Origin: Gautieria morchelliformis
Taxonomy: Eukaryota > Basidiomycota > Agaricomycetes > Gomphales > Gomphaceae
Assembly: GCA_015179125.1 (NCBI GenBank)
Contig: WHVA01000356.1
Span: 1-64,000 of the forward strand
Length of the DNA: 64,000 nt
Direction: 5' to 3'
Both the position numbers and the translations under genes were made by a program. Positions 12,448 to 22,140 of this stretch are shown piece by piece. The notes below the pieces were generated by a model. That model did no database searches and was not told the origin of the DNA. It worked only from the letters and a program-made list of their open reading frames with translations. Each line of letters opens with the position of its first letter. The first letter of the stretch is position 1.

Positions 12448-12688
12448 CCGTTGTTTTAGGATCGCTCGAAGTGTCTCCGACGTCCCACGGGGTCATCCCG
12501 CCATTCGATGGTACCATGTGATGGTGGGGGGCTTCTGAGTAGCTTTTCCCAGAGCGTGTCACCATGATTCTGTCTTCCAGTAAGTTGTGTTAGAAGAAAA
12601 GAGAAAAAAAATAACTTGGAGTCTGATACTCAACAGCGGGTGATCAGTCCGTGTCAAGTTCGTTGTTGACAATGAGTAGGTTAAAAAA

Positions 12689-12924
12689 TGTGATGATTTT
12701 AGAGTCGGAGCTCGAAGTGAACGCGACAGACTGAGGAAATGGAGTTCTTAGGAGGGAGGAACTCGATATAACCAGTCTTTGTCAACGATAGATATGGGGT
12801 ACTAGGAGTCTCAAGTATTTACAGGATAATTGGCATCAACTTATATATGTCTTTCTCATTCTATATTTGGCTCGGTCGGGGTCTGTAAGGTGTCGGCGTT
12901 AGTAAGCTTGCCCAGTTTCTTACA
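12689..12924 (-). repeat. 5' LTR of Ty3/Gypsy element
   Basis: 236 bp, partner of 3921-4156. Five of six differences fall at CpG-derived positions. The following five bases repeat ccagt. Confidence 0.95.
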
Positions 12925-12929
12925 CCAGT

Positions 12930-13188
12930 TCACGTCCAACGCTACTGCGCGCGCACCCAATCCTCCTGTTGGCATTTCCTCTGCCTCAACTGCTGGCAGC
13001 CTCTGGCTCTCCTGCCCACTGTCTCGGTGCCTGCTGGATCTGTCTGTCTGCTGCTGGATCTCTGTGTCTGCTACTGGATCTCTGTGTCTGCTGCTGGATC
13101 TTTGTGTCTGCTGCTGGCTCTCTGTGTCTGCTACTAGCTCTCTCTGTGTCTGTTAATGGGGCTGTCTGTCTCTCTACAGCTCCCTCAG
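12930..13188 (+). other. CT-rich leader of Helitron E
   Basis: Continues Helitron E after the Ty3/Gypsy element. Contains several tandem CTGCTGGATCTCTGTGT-type units (about 13010-13140), resembling the TGTCTGC repeats of class ii leaders. It ends CTCCCTCAG just before a GTAAAT donor-like site at 13189. No TATA box seen. Confidence 0.5.
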
Positions 13189-14420
13189 GTAAATATTGTT
13201 AATATTTTCGCTTTTTTATCCTCTTTTGACTTCTTTTCAGCCTAGGCTGCTCCTCTCATTGCCTCCCACCTTTCTGTATGGTAATTAATGGCTCTGGTGT
13301 GTTTTTTCCTATCATACCTATCATTTCATCTCTTTTTGACTTCTTTTCAGCTTAGGTTGCTCCTCTCATCGCCTCCCACCTTTCTTGTTAATATTTTCGC
13401 TTTTTTATCCTCTTTTGACTTCTTTTCAGCCTAGGCTGCTCCTCTCATTGCCTCCCACCTTTCTGGATGGTAATTAATGGCTCTGGTGTGTTTTTTCCTA
13501 TCATACCTATCATTTCTTCCAATAATTTTCGCTTTTTTATCCTCTTTTTGTCTTCTTTTCAGCCCCCTCTCTCAATGCCTCCCACCTTGCCTGTCTGATA
13601 TTGCTGCATGTGGTGTGTGTCTTGCTATCATGATTTGATATTTATTAGAATCAGCTGCTCTCCATGGTAAATATTGCTATTTCTTGCTATAATTTTCGCT
13701 TTTTTAATCTCTTTTTGACTTCTTTTCAGCTTATGTTGCTCCTCTCATTGCCTCCCACCTTTCTTGGTCATCACTACTGCCTCCTGTGTGTTCTTTCTTT
13801 ATCATATCTGTCTTTTCTTCTAATAATTTTCGCTTTTTTATCCTTTTTTTGCCATCTTTTCAGCCCATGTTCCTCCCCTCAGTGCCTCCCACCTTGCCTA
13901 TCTGCCATTGCTGCATCTGGTGTGTCTCTTCCTATCATATTTATGTTGCTTTGATATTTATTAGGATCAGCTTCTCTCCCCGGTATTTCTTGCAATAATT
14001 TTGGCTTTTTTAACCTCTTTTTGACTGCTTTTCAGCCTATGTTGCTCCTCTCATTGCCTCCCACCTTTCTTGGCCATCATTACTGCTTCTGGTGTGTTTT
14101 TTTCCTTATCATATCTGTCATTTCTTCCAATAATTTTCGCTTTTTTATTCTCTTTTGGCCTTCTTTTCAGCCCAGGTTCCTCTCAGTGCCTCCCACCTTG
14201 CCTGTCTGCCACTGCTGCATTGGGTGTGTGTCTTTCTATCATATTTATGTTGTGTTGATATTTATTAGGATCAGCTTCTATCTGTGGTGTTTCTTCCTGT
14301 AATTTTCGCTTTTTTGACCTCTTTTTGACTTCTTTTCAGCCCAGGTTGCTCCTCTCATTGCCTCCCACCTTTCCTGCTCATCATTACTGCATCTGGTGTT
14401 TTTTCTGTCATTTCTTGCAA
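13189..14420 (+). repeat. Mini-exon ladder A (tandem splice-site modules)
   Basis: Nine repeats of a module: TTTTCGCTTTTTTA, then TTTTTGACTTCTTTTCAG (branch-point-like TTGAC, pyrimidine tract, CAG), then about 50-57 bp starting CCTAGGTTGCTCCTCTCA and containing TTGCCTCCCACC, then GTGTGTTTTT (donor-like). CAG acceptors end at 13240, 13350, 13429, 13562, 13729, 13863, 14035, 14170 and 14339. Alternate modules contain a second block, TATTTATTAG followed by 18 bp (GATCAGCTTCTCTCCCCG type) and GT. Exon and intron status is inferred from splice consensus only. Confidence 0.6.
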
Positions 14421-14449
14421 TAATTCTCGCTTTTTATCCCTTTTTGTAT

Positions 14450-14655
14450 TTTATTTTATATGTATATACATATATCCTGTATAGTTTAAAAAATTGATAT
14501 CAATAGATTTCTCTGAATTGACTCAAAATTAATGACAACAACCCTGCCTGCAAATATCAGTCTATTTCTCTGTTATCCATTGTACAACCTTCCGACATTT
14601 ATTTATTTTCACTTGCCCCTACAATAATTTCTTTCACTTTTCCACTCTTGCAGAT
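14450..14655 (+). repeat. AT-rich tract of Helitron E
   Basis: One to two degenerate units of the AATTGATATCAATAGATT and CAAAATTAATGACAACA tandem tract, then a pyrimidine run ending CTCTTGCAG at 14654, directly before the minisatellite. Confidence 0.5.
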
Positions 14656-14885
14656 ACACTATAAACAAGTGACATGCTACAAACAAGGGAAATGCTACTT
14701 GGGGGACATGCTATGTATGGGGGGCACACTCTGCATGGGGGGCACACTATGCATGGGGGGCACACTATGCATGGGGGGCACACTATGCATGGGGGGCACA
14801 CTATGCATGGGGGGCACACTATGCATGGGGGCACACTACGCATGGGGACATGCTATGCACACTATACTTGGGAGACATGCTACAC
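14656..14885 (+). repeat. Short minisatellite of Helitron E
   Basis: Seven nearly identical 18-bp units GGGGGGCACACTATGCAT between flanking class ii type units (ACATGCTACAAACAAGGG). Low unit divergence suggests recent local expansion. Confidence 0.85.
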
Positions 14886-15531
14886 TCAGTGTTACGACTG
14901 TTCTGATCAACCATCTCCACCACCTCTGCATATCCTCCTCACCACCTCCGCACCACCTCCGACTCTATTCCGACATCCGCAACTTCAGCAACCCTCTACC
15001 TCGACCCCTTGTTCTTTCAGTACCCCTGGCCACCTCCATATACCGGCCCCCGTACTCGACCCTGAACACAGCAAGATACCATTTCCGTAGTTCCGCTTTC
15101 TTCCGATGCCTATTGTACTTACTCGCCTTGTTCTTTGCCATTGTACTTACCCTACCCTGCACCCCCCTTGTCATCCCATTGTTCCGCATTAGTTACTTGC
15201 CCCGTATGTCTATCCGATTCCCGCACTCTCCAGAATTTGCTTAGTACCATACCATTACCTGTTGCTTCTGCTGTTTGTATAAAAGCCCCCTCATGTATGT
15301 CTCCGTTCTGCAATCAGATAATCAACATTGATACATGATTCCCTTCGCACTGTCTCCTGTTCTTAGCACAGCGAGTTTTGCTAGTCTTGTCTCCCTCAGT
15401 CCTCGAACCTCTGTCCTCCGCCTCTTCCGCCTCTTCCGACCTTTGCCCTCCGACCCTCGACCCTCGACCTTCAGTACTCTGTTCCCAACTTCCGCCTTCT
15501 CCGATATCCGCAAGTCAATTCCGAAATACTT
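14886..15531 (-). repeat. Class ii block, inverted copy in Helitron E
   Basis: Reverse-complement match to 44265-45000 (F) and 50150-50790 (H), where the block lies in Helitron orientation. No gene recognised; the strand is Pro/Ser-rich in translation only because of CCGCACCACC-type repeats. Its continuation is found at 17046-17130. Confidence 0.7.
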
Positions 15532-15824
15532 TCAGCAGGGCTTGAATCAGTCATGTGATCATCAGCTAATGACTGGAGTGGGTATCTGAATGATTTAGAA
15601 CCACAAATTTAGGAATTTGGGCTTACAGATAGTCATCAACTAAGTGGGAACAACCTACAAAGTTGAAGCCAGGCCCCCTGTCCCAATCCATGGCTCAGAC
15701 CTCATCTCAGGCCAAGTCTAAGTATGACTTACATTCTTAACAGCACCACACAAGCATGAACTATATTGATCACACAGCCAAGAAGCTAGTCCCCAGAGAG
15801 TGAAAATATGTTAGTAATACATTC

Positions 15825-15925
15825 CCCACCACCAGGTTGAGCCTGAGCCAAGCCGAGCTGGGTGTTGACAGCCTGGTTCAGGCCAGCCCAAGCCAGGCCC
15901 TGCCCATCACCAGCTACAGTCGAAC
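15825..15925 (+). repeat. GGCC-rich dispersed repeat ending TGCCCATCAC
   Basis: AGCCTGAGCCAAGCC-type GC-rich run ending CCCTGCCCATCACCAGCTA. Similar ends occur at 31445-31527 and 61235-61378. GTGATGGGC on the complementary strand resembles hAT-type termini, but no second end was located. Confidence 0.4.
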
Positions 15926-16123
15926 CTGAAATAACCCATACTCTGCTACATTCTATACTTTTGGCTGTCCACCGAGATGTTTTATAATTAATCTGATCAA
16001 CTCTACCATATACATGATTGGATGGTAGTACATAACCCATGAATTTATTAAAATTTATCTATTTTTGGAAAAAATAACTCTGAAAAGTGCTAAAACTTCA
16101 TGCATGCAAGTGTCTGACCAAAT

Positions 16124-16483
16124 ATGACCCTGCCACCACTTAAAGTGCTGAAAGCTGGCTTTGCTAAGCTTACTGCCAATGTCAAGCTTTGTAAAGATGA
16201 TCTAACCAGTCAACTAAGAAATGAAGAAAAGATCACAGAGGAGGAGGAAGCCTGGCTTGATGGTGATGCCTGGCTTGATGGCGATGCAAACCTTGTTGAT
16301 GAGGAGCACCTTATCGAGTCTTTAGAAAAGGCTTCAAACTACAAGACAGCACTGCAGCAGCTTTCATCAAAACAAAGAGAAGTGGTCAATAGGTTGAAAC
16401 TTGCAGACAATGATGAGAAAGAGAAGCCAAATAGAGATAAGACAAATGGCAGGAAAGACTCAAAGAAGCGCAAGCCTGTGTAG
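16124..16483 (+). CDS. N-terminal ORF of Pogo-type transposon fragment
   Basis: 119 codons with ATG start, lysine/glutamate-rich, including a short duplicated AWLDGDAWLDGDA stretch and a basic C-terminus ending KKRKPV. It resembles the charged N-terminal extensions seen before CENP-B-type HTH domains in basidiomycete Pogo-like transposases. The HTH region follows within 150 bp on the same strand but is not continuous with this frame, so this is probably the front part of a decayed transposase. Confidence 0.45.
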   Translation: MTLPPLKVLKAGFAKLTANVKLCKDDLTSQLRNEEKITEEEEAWLDGDAWLDGDANLVDEEHLIESLEKASNYKTALQQLSSKQREVVNRLKLADNDEKEKPNRDKTNGRKDSKKRKPV

Positions 16484-16520
16484 CCTCTATTCTTGATCAA
16501 AGAGACTCCAGATACTCAGC

Positions 16521-17045
16521 TTGTTGGCAGGATGTGAGCTGCAGCATAAGGAATCAAAAGCTTTGGTATTCACCCAGAAAGAAAATGCAACCTTGGAACA
16601 AAGAATCGAGATTCTCAATTGGCACCATGCCAGTATTGAGAAGAACCAGACAAAATCTGCGAGGCACTGGGACACCATCTATCCAAATCTATGCCTCAAA
16701 CAGCCTGTTATTTCTTCCTGGCTCAAAATGAGAAAAAATGACGTGATGAGTGGGAAACAAGTGGGAGTTGTAGACTCAAAAGGAAAAGGCACACTGAACA
16801 TCTGCAGGCTAATGGTATGCTTGAGTTATGGACACTCAAGGCAATGCAAGACAGAGTCCATGTCACAGGAGCTGTTTTGAGACACAAATGGACACACTTT
16901 GTAGATCTTATTGGGATACCTGAGAACGAGAGGATTAATCTGAGCGAGGGTTGACTGGCCAGTTTCAAGAAATCTTGTGGATTGAAACAGTACAGCTTCC
17001 ATGGTGAGGTAGCCTCTGCAAAACCAAATGATATTGAAAAGGAAC
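16521..17045 (+). pseudogene. Pogo-type (Tc1/mariner superfamily) transposase fragment, HTH-CENP-B region
   Basis: Translation shows a psq/CENP-B-like helix-turn-helix (LEQRIEILNWHHAS, IYPNLCLKQPVISSWLK), then in another frame a second CENPB domain (HLQANGMLELWTLKAM, HKWTHFVDLIGIPENER, GLKQYSFHGEVASA). There is at least one frameshift after SSWLK (about 16730) and one TGA where Trp is expected (about 16950). The DDE_1 catalytic domain is missing: the fragment stops where the Helitron block resumes at 17046. Confidence 0.75.
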
Positions 17046-17310
17046 GACGGTAGTTCATCAGGGGCGCAACACATAAGTTGAAGCCATTGTCCTTTCCAGT
17101 TCTGACCTCTGGGAATTCTGATACGTAACACTCAGAGAACACATGCCATACATTGGGACATGCTACACATGATTGGCACACAGACACAGGAGAAATGTGA
17201 CCTACCCAGATGTGTTACTTAGAGCTACTTTCAATTGTGACAAGATGTGTTTTACCCAAGTTTCATTTACCCAACGTATTTGACCTAACCCTTGGGCAAA
17301 GCATGGGTTG
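17046..17310 (+). other. Decayed 3' part of Helitron E
   Basis: The rest of the inverted block (17046-17130), a few minisatellite-like words (ACATGCTACACATG), then TGTTACTTAGAGCTACTTTCAA, TTTCATTTACCCAACGT and TTTGACCTAACCC. This matches the subterminal tract of other copies, but hairpin and CTAG are eroded. Confidence 0.6.
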
Positions 17311-17430
17311 GCAGTGGTCCCAGCACATCCAGGCTTATCCCACAGGTCCCTGGCAGTCCCAGGTCATCCAGGCTCATCCCACAGGTCCCCGGCAGTCCCT
17401 ACCCAGTGCTGTGCCACATCCAGGCATATC
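17311..17430 (+). repeat. About 39-bp tandem repeat, three units
   Basis: Units of the type CATCCAGGCTTATCCCACAG followed by GTCCCTGGCAGTCCC. Unrelated to the Helitron minisatellites; no function seen. Confidence 0.6.
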
Positions 17431-17674
17431 CTGATGTGCAGCACAGGGGCATAGTAGGAGTAGACTTGCAATATGCAGTATTTTCCCATGGACAGTTTTA
17501 TGTTGCACTAATTGGAACAAGTCCATGTTCTTTAATATTGTATACAAAGAGGTATTGCTAAAGCCTGATTAAATATGTAGTGTCATTCCACAAAATAATT
17601 CTTTAATACTATTAACTACCCCTGTGCGATGTTAGCCTTAACTAACCCGGTGCGGAGCACGGGTCGATTGGCTA
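17431..17674 (+). mobile_element. Helitron 3' remnant with helicase C-terminus
   Basis: Translation contains GVDLQYAVFSHGQFYVAL and a VYKEVL-like end, corresponding to the last 60 or so residues of the helicase in Helitron J (GLDLRYPVFGHGQLYVGV). It is followed by a hairpin (CCCGGTGCGGAGCACGGG), TCGATTGG and CTAG at 17671-17674. The terminus differs from the other Helitrons here, so it is a different family and heavily decayed. Confidence 0.7.
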
Positions 17675-17779
17675 GTATCCATGTATTTTACAACAGGTTG
17701 TACATGTTTGCAACAGCCGGCGTCTGACTCCTATCCACAATTCGGCGAGGCTGGAACCACTGCCTTTACCACTACCACC
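17675..17779 (+). other. Residual 5' flank of PEX11
   Basis: 105 bp between the Helitron remnant's CTAG and the PEX11 start codon, with CCACTACCACC just before the ATG. No TATA box. If a Helitron landed here, most of the original promoter has been displaced upstream or lost. Confidence 0.4.
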
Positions 17780-17840
17780 ATGTCCTCTATAGCGTCTCAG
17801 GTTATCCTCCATCCCATCGTATCACAGTCTCTCAAGTTAT

Positions 17841-18007
17841 TGTTGCTCGTGCGAGGTCATGTGACACAGTCGACCAATATAGTAGTCTGAGTTCGAAGGG
17901 AAACCCTATCACTTTTCCCTTCAAACTCAGGTACGTACTGTTAGATACTCACTGAGCAGATAGTAATCCTATCACTTTTCCCTTCGAACTCAGTCCTGCA
18001 CGCAACA
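17841..18007 (+). repeat. 5' LTR of Copia element
   Basis: TGTTGCTCGT to CGCAACA, 167 bp, with TGTTG/CAACA ends. Contains an inverted pair CTGAGTTCGAAGGGAAA and TTTCCCTTCRAACTCAG able to form a hairpin, plus a second direct copy of the downstream arm. Confidence 0.95.
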
Positions 18008-18025
18008 GGTTATGGGCCCCGTGCT

Positions 18026-18540
18026 ATGATCAAAGAAAAAAATCTCAGTATGCCCAAATCGGAAACTGAAGGTCGCACGAAAAGTGTGAAACTTATGGGC
18101 ACAAATTACGATACCTGGGCAACTGAAATGCAGGAGAAACTCGTGACAGTAGACGCATGGCAAATAGTCACCGAAGACCTCGAAAGGCCGATGGATGCAA
18201 GAGAAGCCGAGAAATGGCTCCTGAAGAGGGAGGAGGCCGCTGGCATCATACTCGAATCCCTCGCTCCGACCCAATACGCCCACGTCAAGAACATCATGGA
18301 AAATCCCATTGAAATGTGGAAAAAGCTAAAGAGTAGCAACCTCAATCGAAACACTGTCGCCACAGGAAACGAAAACCTGAAGCGACAAGCGTCCCTCACG
18401 TCACCACCAGCAGCACCACCCACGTCCAGAGAAAAATGGAATACTACATACAGCATGCACAGTATGCAGAAGACAAGGCTACTCAGCGGAAAAATGCCGG
18501 CTCGCTCACCCGTGCCTCAAACCAACACGAAGAGATGAGG
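18026..18540 (+). pseudogene. Copia gag region
   Basis: Part of the broken element. Shows the Copia-type gag start KLMGTNYDTWATEMQEKL and a helical segment (WLLKREEAAGIILESLAP). The C-terminal zinc knuckle is not clearly seen. Confidence 0.7.
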
Positions 18541-18659
18541 AAACACGATTGCCGAGGAAGCAGAATGCCAAGCGAGTGAAAGAGAGCATGTCAGGTGGTA
18601 CCACAGAGGAGCTTGCCAGAAATGTGAATCTACGACCCTTGCGCTCATCACCAACCAGC

Positions 18660-19800
18660 GGAGACGCCGACCTGTGTTGGAACATGGACACAGGGGCCAC
18701 TAGCCACATGACCCCTCACCGTCATTGGCTACGGAATTATGAGCACTACAGAGTACCCATCCGGCTGGCAATGAATGAAATAGTGTACTCAGCCAGGTGA
18801 GGACAGGTACTATTTTCTCCCATCATTGATGGGAAAGTGGCACAAAGTATCTTGTTCTCGCAAGTTCTACATGTACCTGCGCTACATCACAACCTACTCG
18901 CGGTCCTCCACCTTACCACACACCATAACTTCACCACATATCATTCATCCAGGATAACAAACTGCGCTTCTGCGCCACAGTACGGAACGGGACAGGCTTC
19001 TTAACTGGGAACACAATCCCAAATCAAGAACTGGCTCTTACCACCTCTTCACCCATTGTAGACCGACCATTATTGCACAGGCGACTAGCACACATCGGAC
19101 AGGCGCGGCTGGAGAAGCTTTTAGAGAGTGGCATGGTCGACGGAATACACTTAAATTCAGATGCGACCATTCCCCATATCTGCGAACTGTGTATTGCTGC
19201 GAAGCAACACCGCAACCCATTTCCAAAGAGGAGTGATAGCCGAGCATCCAACCCGCTCGATCTCGTTGTCTCAGACGTACACGGGCCTCTCCCAGTCCAC
19301 ACACCATCAGGATACCGATACAGGATCACTTTCACAGACGATTGCACAAGGTACAGGACTGTTTATCTCCTGAAGACAAAGGATGAGGCATTCGATGCCT
19401 ACTGAGCCTTTGAAGCACTAGCGTAAAACCAGTTAAACTTGAGAGTGAAGCGTTTCAGAGACGAGACCAGCATTTCCAGCACCAAGGTATACTTCACGAA
19501 CGTACTACGAAGGGCACACCACAGCAAAACAGGATCTCAGAATGGACGAATAGAACCCTCATTGAAGGGACAGTCGCACTACTACAGCAAGCCCATCTAC
19601 CAGCGTCAATGTGGGGAGAAGCCCTGAAAATATTGGTTCGGATCGTCAATGCCACTCCAACCTGTGCACTTGTAGACAAAACCCCATATGAGGCCTGGTT
19701 TGGCTACAAACCAAACCTCGGGATGCTACGTACTTTTGGATTCACTGCCTATGTCCACATGCAAAAGGATGAGAGAACAGGACTGCAACCCAGATCTCGC
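18660..19800 (+). pseudogene. Copia protease and integrase region
   Basis: Part of the broken element. Protease active site MDTGATSHMT near 18.69 kb; GAG-pre-integrase motif LLHRRLAHIG near 19.07 kb with CELCIAAKQHR; integrase core start DLVVSDVHGPLPVHTPSG near 19.27 kb; and the conserved downstream PYEAWFGYKPNLGMLRTFG near 19.7 kb. Confidence 0.75.
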
Positions 19801-20379
19801 AAATGCATTTACCTTGGTTTTGAGGACGGTTATAAGGGTTGGCGCTGCTTGGACCCTATCACAAAATGTATCCTCATATCTCGAGACATCATCTTTGATG
19901 AATCCGAATTCCCAGGCCTCACCATGACTAGAAATGCCATTGAATCATCTCTACCACCCACTTTACCTCCCGACCAGATTGCAGCTCCACCAGAAAGACA
20001 GCCAGACCAAGATGCTGAACTCCCTGTGAATCCCGACCCACAGGCTGAACCCGACCGCCAGCTGCTCCAAATCCTCCTCCAGCCATCCCTGACCCACCAG
20101 CTGACCCTGACCCTCCAGCTGACCCTGACCCACCAGCCGACCCTGTCACACCACCCCACCACTCCAGTAGGACAACCGCCCGCATCGATTACCATCACCT
20201 CCACGACCCCTTCCTCCAACCTCGACCCCCTCCCAATCATGACGAGCCAAGCCCTGAGGGGGGTGCAGCAGCCAATGCTTCAGTCATTCAGGCCCTAGAA
20301 TTCATCTATGATGGATCAGACACCACTGATACAAACATGATTTCACCGTGCGTTATCAGAGCGGCACTGAATGCAACAA

Positions 20380-21795
20380 TAAAAGATGACCGCGTACCTA
20401 AAACATTCACCGAAGCAATGCGACGCTCCGATGCGCCAATGTGGAAGAACTCAACAGATGCAGAAATCCAAGCCCTCCTGGACAATGGGACGTGGGAACT
20501 GGTAAAACTACCACCTGGAGAGAAAGCCATTGGCTCTTGGTGGGTCTTCCGAATCAAGCTCCATTCAGACGGCTCTCTAGATAAATACAAGAGCCATCTG
20601 GTAGCAAAGGGATATACTCAACGACCAGGGATGACTACAATGAAGTCTTCGCTCCTACCACACGATGGGCAGCCCTGCGCACAATATTAGCTCAGGGAAT
20701 GCTTCAGGGAGCACACATCGAATCTGTAGACATATCGAATGCTTACCTGAATGGAGTACTTGACGATGACGCAAAATATATATGCAGCAACCGGAGGGCT
20801 ATCATCAAGGGGGATCAGACTGGGTATGCAGACTGAAGAGAGGATTGTACAGACTAAAGCAGAGTGGAAGATTGTGGTACGAATGACTTGGGACTGCGTT
20901 GGAGAGCATGGGATTCAAGCGGCTCCAATCTGCACCAAGCATCTATATCTGGATGAGCGATACCACCAAGGTCATCATACCCGTTTTCGGCGATGATTTA
21001 ACCCTAGTATCGGACTCGAAGCCGGAACTGGACCAGGTCAAAAGCAAACTAAGTGAAATCTTCAAATTGAAGGATCTGGGCCTGACAACATTGCTACTAG
21101 GCGTAGAAGTGGAGTATGATCACGCACAGAAAACATTAAGGCTCTCACAAAATCAGTATATTCAAGAACTCCTTGATCAGTTCGAGATGTCGGATTGCTG
21201 ACCCGTATTCACACCTATGGCCCCAGGTCAGAATTTGAGCTCTGCCATGGGACCATCAACACCGGAAGAGATGGAGGAAATGAAGCATGTGCCCTACCTA
21301 AATGCGGTTAGAGTGCTGAATTACTTAGCTATCGCAACCCGTCCGGATATCGCTTATGCTGTCGGATGCCTCGCACGATTTAACTCAAACCCAGGCCCAA
21401 CGCACTGGACGGCAGTAAAACATCTCTTGGGCTACCTAAAAGGGACAATCGACCTAGCACTCACATACACGCCCGATCTATCAGCCAGGTCATTCCAAAC
21501 ATGGACTGACGCTGACCACGGAGGAAACCCAGACAACGGTCGGTCGACCTCCGGATTCCTCACAAAGATCGGAACCGGAGCCATTAGCTGGGCCAGCAAA
21601 TTGCAGAATATCGTTACCTTGTCCACAACCAAGGCTGAATTCGTTGCATCGGTCCTAGCAGGAACCGAGATCGTCTGGTTACGGAGCCTATTAGATGAGC
21701 TTAATGCAAAAGTCGAAGGACCGTCTCACCTATTCATTGACAACCAGTCTGCTCTCTCTGTTGCCAAAAATCCGAACATCATGGATGCATGAAAC
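20380..21795 (+). pseudogene. Copia reverse transcriptase and RNase H region
   Basis: Part of the broken element. RT start signature (TFTEAMRRSDAPMWKNSTDAE, WWVFRIKLHSDGSL) near 20.4-20.6 kb, a degenerate palm region near 21.0 kb, LLGVEVEYD near 21.1 kb, YLNAVRVLNYLAIATRPDI near 21.3 kb, and RNase H with SWASKLQNIVTLSTTKAEF near 21.6 kb. Confidence 0.75.
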
Positions 21796-21972
21796 ACCTG
21801 GATATCCGGTACTTCTGGCTGCAATAGAAAGTCGCTCATAAAGTCATTCAGATCAGCTACATACCACGAATAATATGCCAGCGGATCTGCTGACCAAAGC
21901 GCTGCCTCGCGAGTCAGTAGAACAGCATAGACGAGCCATGGGACTCTTCTGAGGTTGACCGCGTCAGGGGTG

Positions 21973-22140
21973 TGTTGCTCGTGCAAGGTCACGTGACACA
22001 GTCAACCAATATAGTAGTCTGAGTTCGAAGGGAAACCCTATCACTTTTCCCTTCGAACTCAGGTACGTACTGTTAGATACTCACTGAGCAGATAGTAATC
22101 CTATCACTTTCCCTTCAAACTCAGTCCTCTGCACACAACA
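21973..22140 (+). repeat. 3' LTR of Copia element
   Basis: 168 bp partner of 17841-18007. All six substitutions between the two are C/T or G/A at CpG sites; there are two small length differences. Confidence 0.95.

Larger units (their letters stand above)
3921..12924 (-). mobile_element. Ty3/Gypsy (chromovirus-type) LTR retrotransposon, broken
   Basis: A full-length fossil: two 236-bp LTRs, 5-bp target duplication ccagt (3916-3920 and 12925-12929), and gag, protease, RT, RNase H, integrase and chromodomain in Ty3/Gypsy order on the minus strand. The LTRs differ at 6 of 236 positions (about 2.5%), so insertion is fairly recent. A purine-rich tract adjoins the 3' LTR (rc of 4157-4172). No tRNA-type primer site is obvious next to the 5' LTR. 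The reading frame is interrupted about half a dozen times. It sits inside Helitron E, within a decayed CACGTG palindrome of that element's 5' region. Confidence 0.95.
15532..17045. other. Segment inserted in the class ii block
   Basis: The block is continuous in F and H (CCTAAGTATTTCGG joined to GAACTACCGTCC in Helitron orientation) but split here at 15531 and 17046. The segment holds unrecognised AT-rich DNA (15532-15800), a GGCC-rich dispersed repeat (about 15825-15915), more unrecognised sequence and a Pogo-type transposon fragment that ends exactly at the right border. No clean target duplication was found. Confidence 0.6.
3791..17310 (+). mobile_element. Helitron E with nested insertions
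   Basis: 5' terminus TCTATAGTATAAAG abuts the CTAG of Helitron D, followed by GGCGGTTGTGGGGG, like the other Helitron starts. The body resumes after the Ty3/Gypsy element (3921-12924) with a CT-rich leader (12930-13188), a mini-exon ladder (13189-14420), an AT-rich tract, a short minisatellite (14660-14885), the class ii block in inverted orientation (14886-15531 and 17046-17130, split by a segment with a Pogo fragment), and a decayed subterminal tract ending near 17310 without a clear CTAG. No Rep-helicase gene is visible. Confidence 0.6.
17841..22140 (+). mobile_element. Ty1/Copia LTR retrotransposon, broken
   Basis: A full-length fossil with LTRs of 167 and 168 bp, 5-bp target duplication gttat (17836-17840 and 22141-22145), and the Copia order gag, protease, integrase, RT, RNase H on the plus strand. 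The primer site after the 5' LTR, GGTTATGGGCCC (18008-18019), is complementary to the anticodon stem-loop of eukaryotic initiator tRNA-Met, a half-tRNA priming mode known in Copia elements. LTRs differ at six CpG positions and two small indels, so insertion is fairly recent. The coding region has roughly eight breaks. It lies inside exon 1 of PEX11 in the same orientation. Confidence 0.95.
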
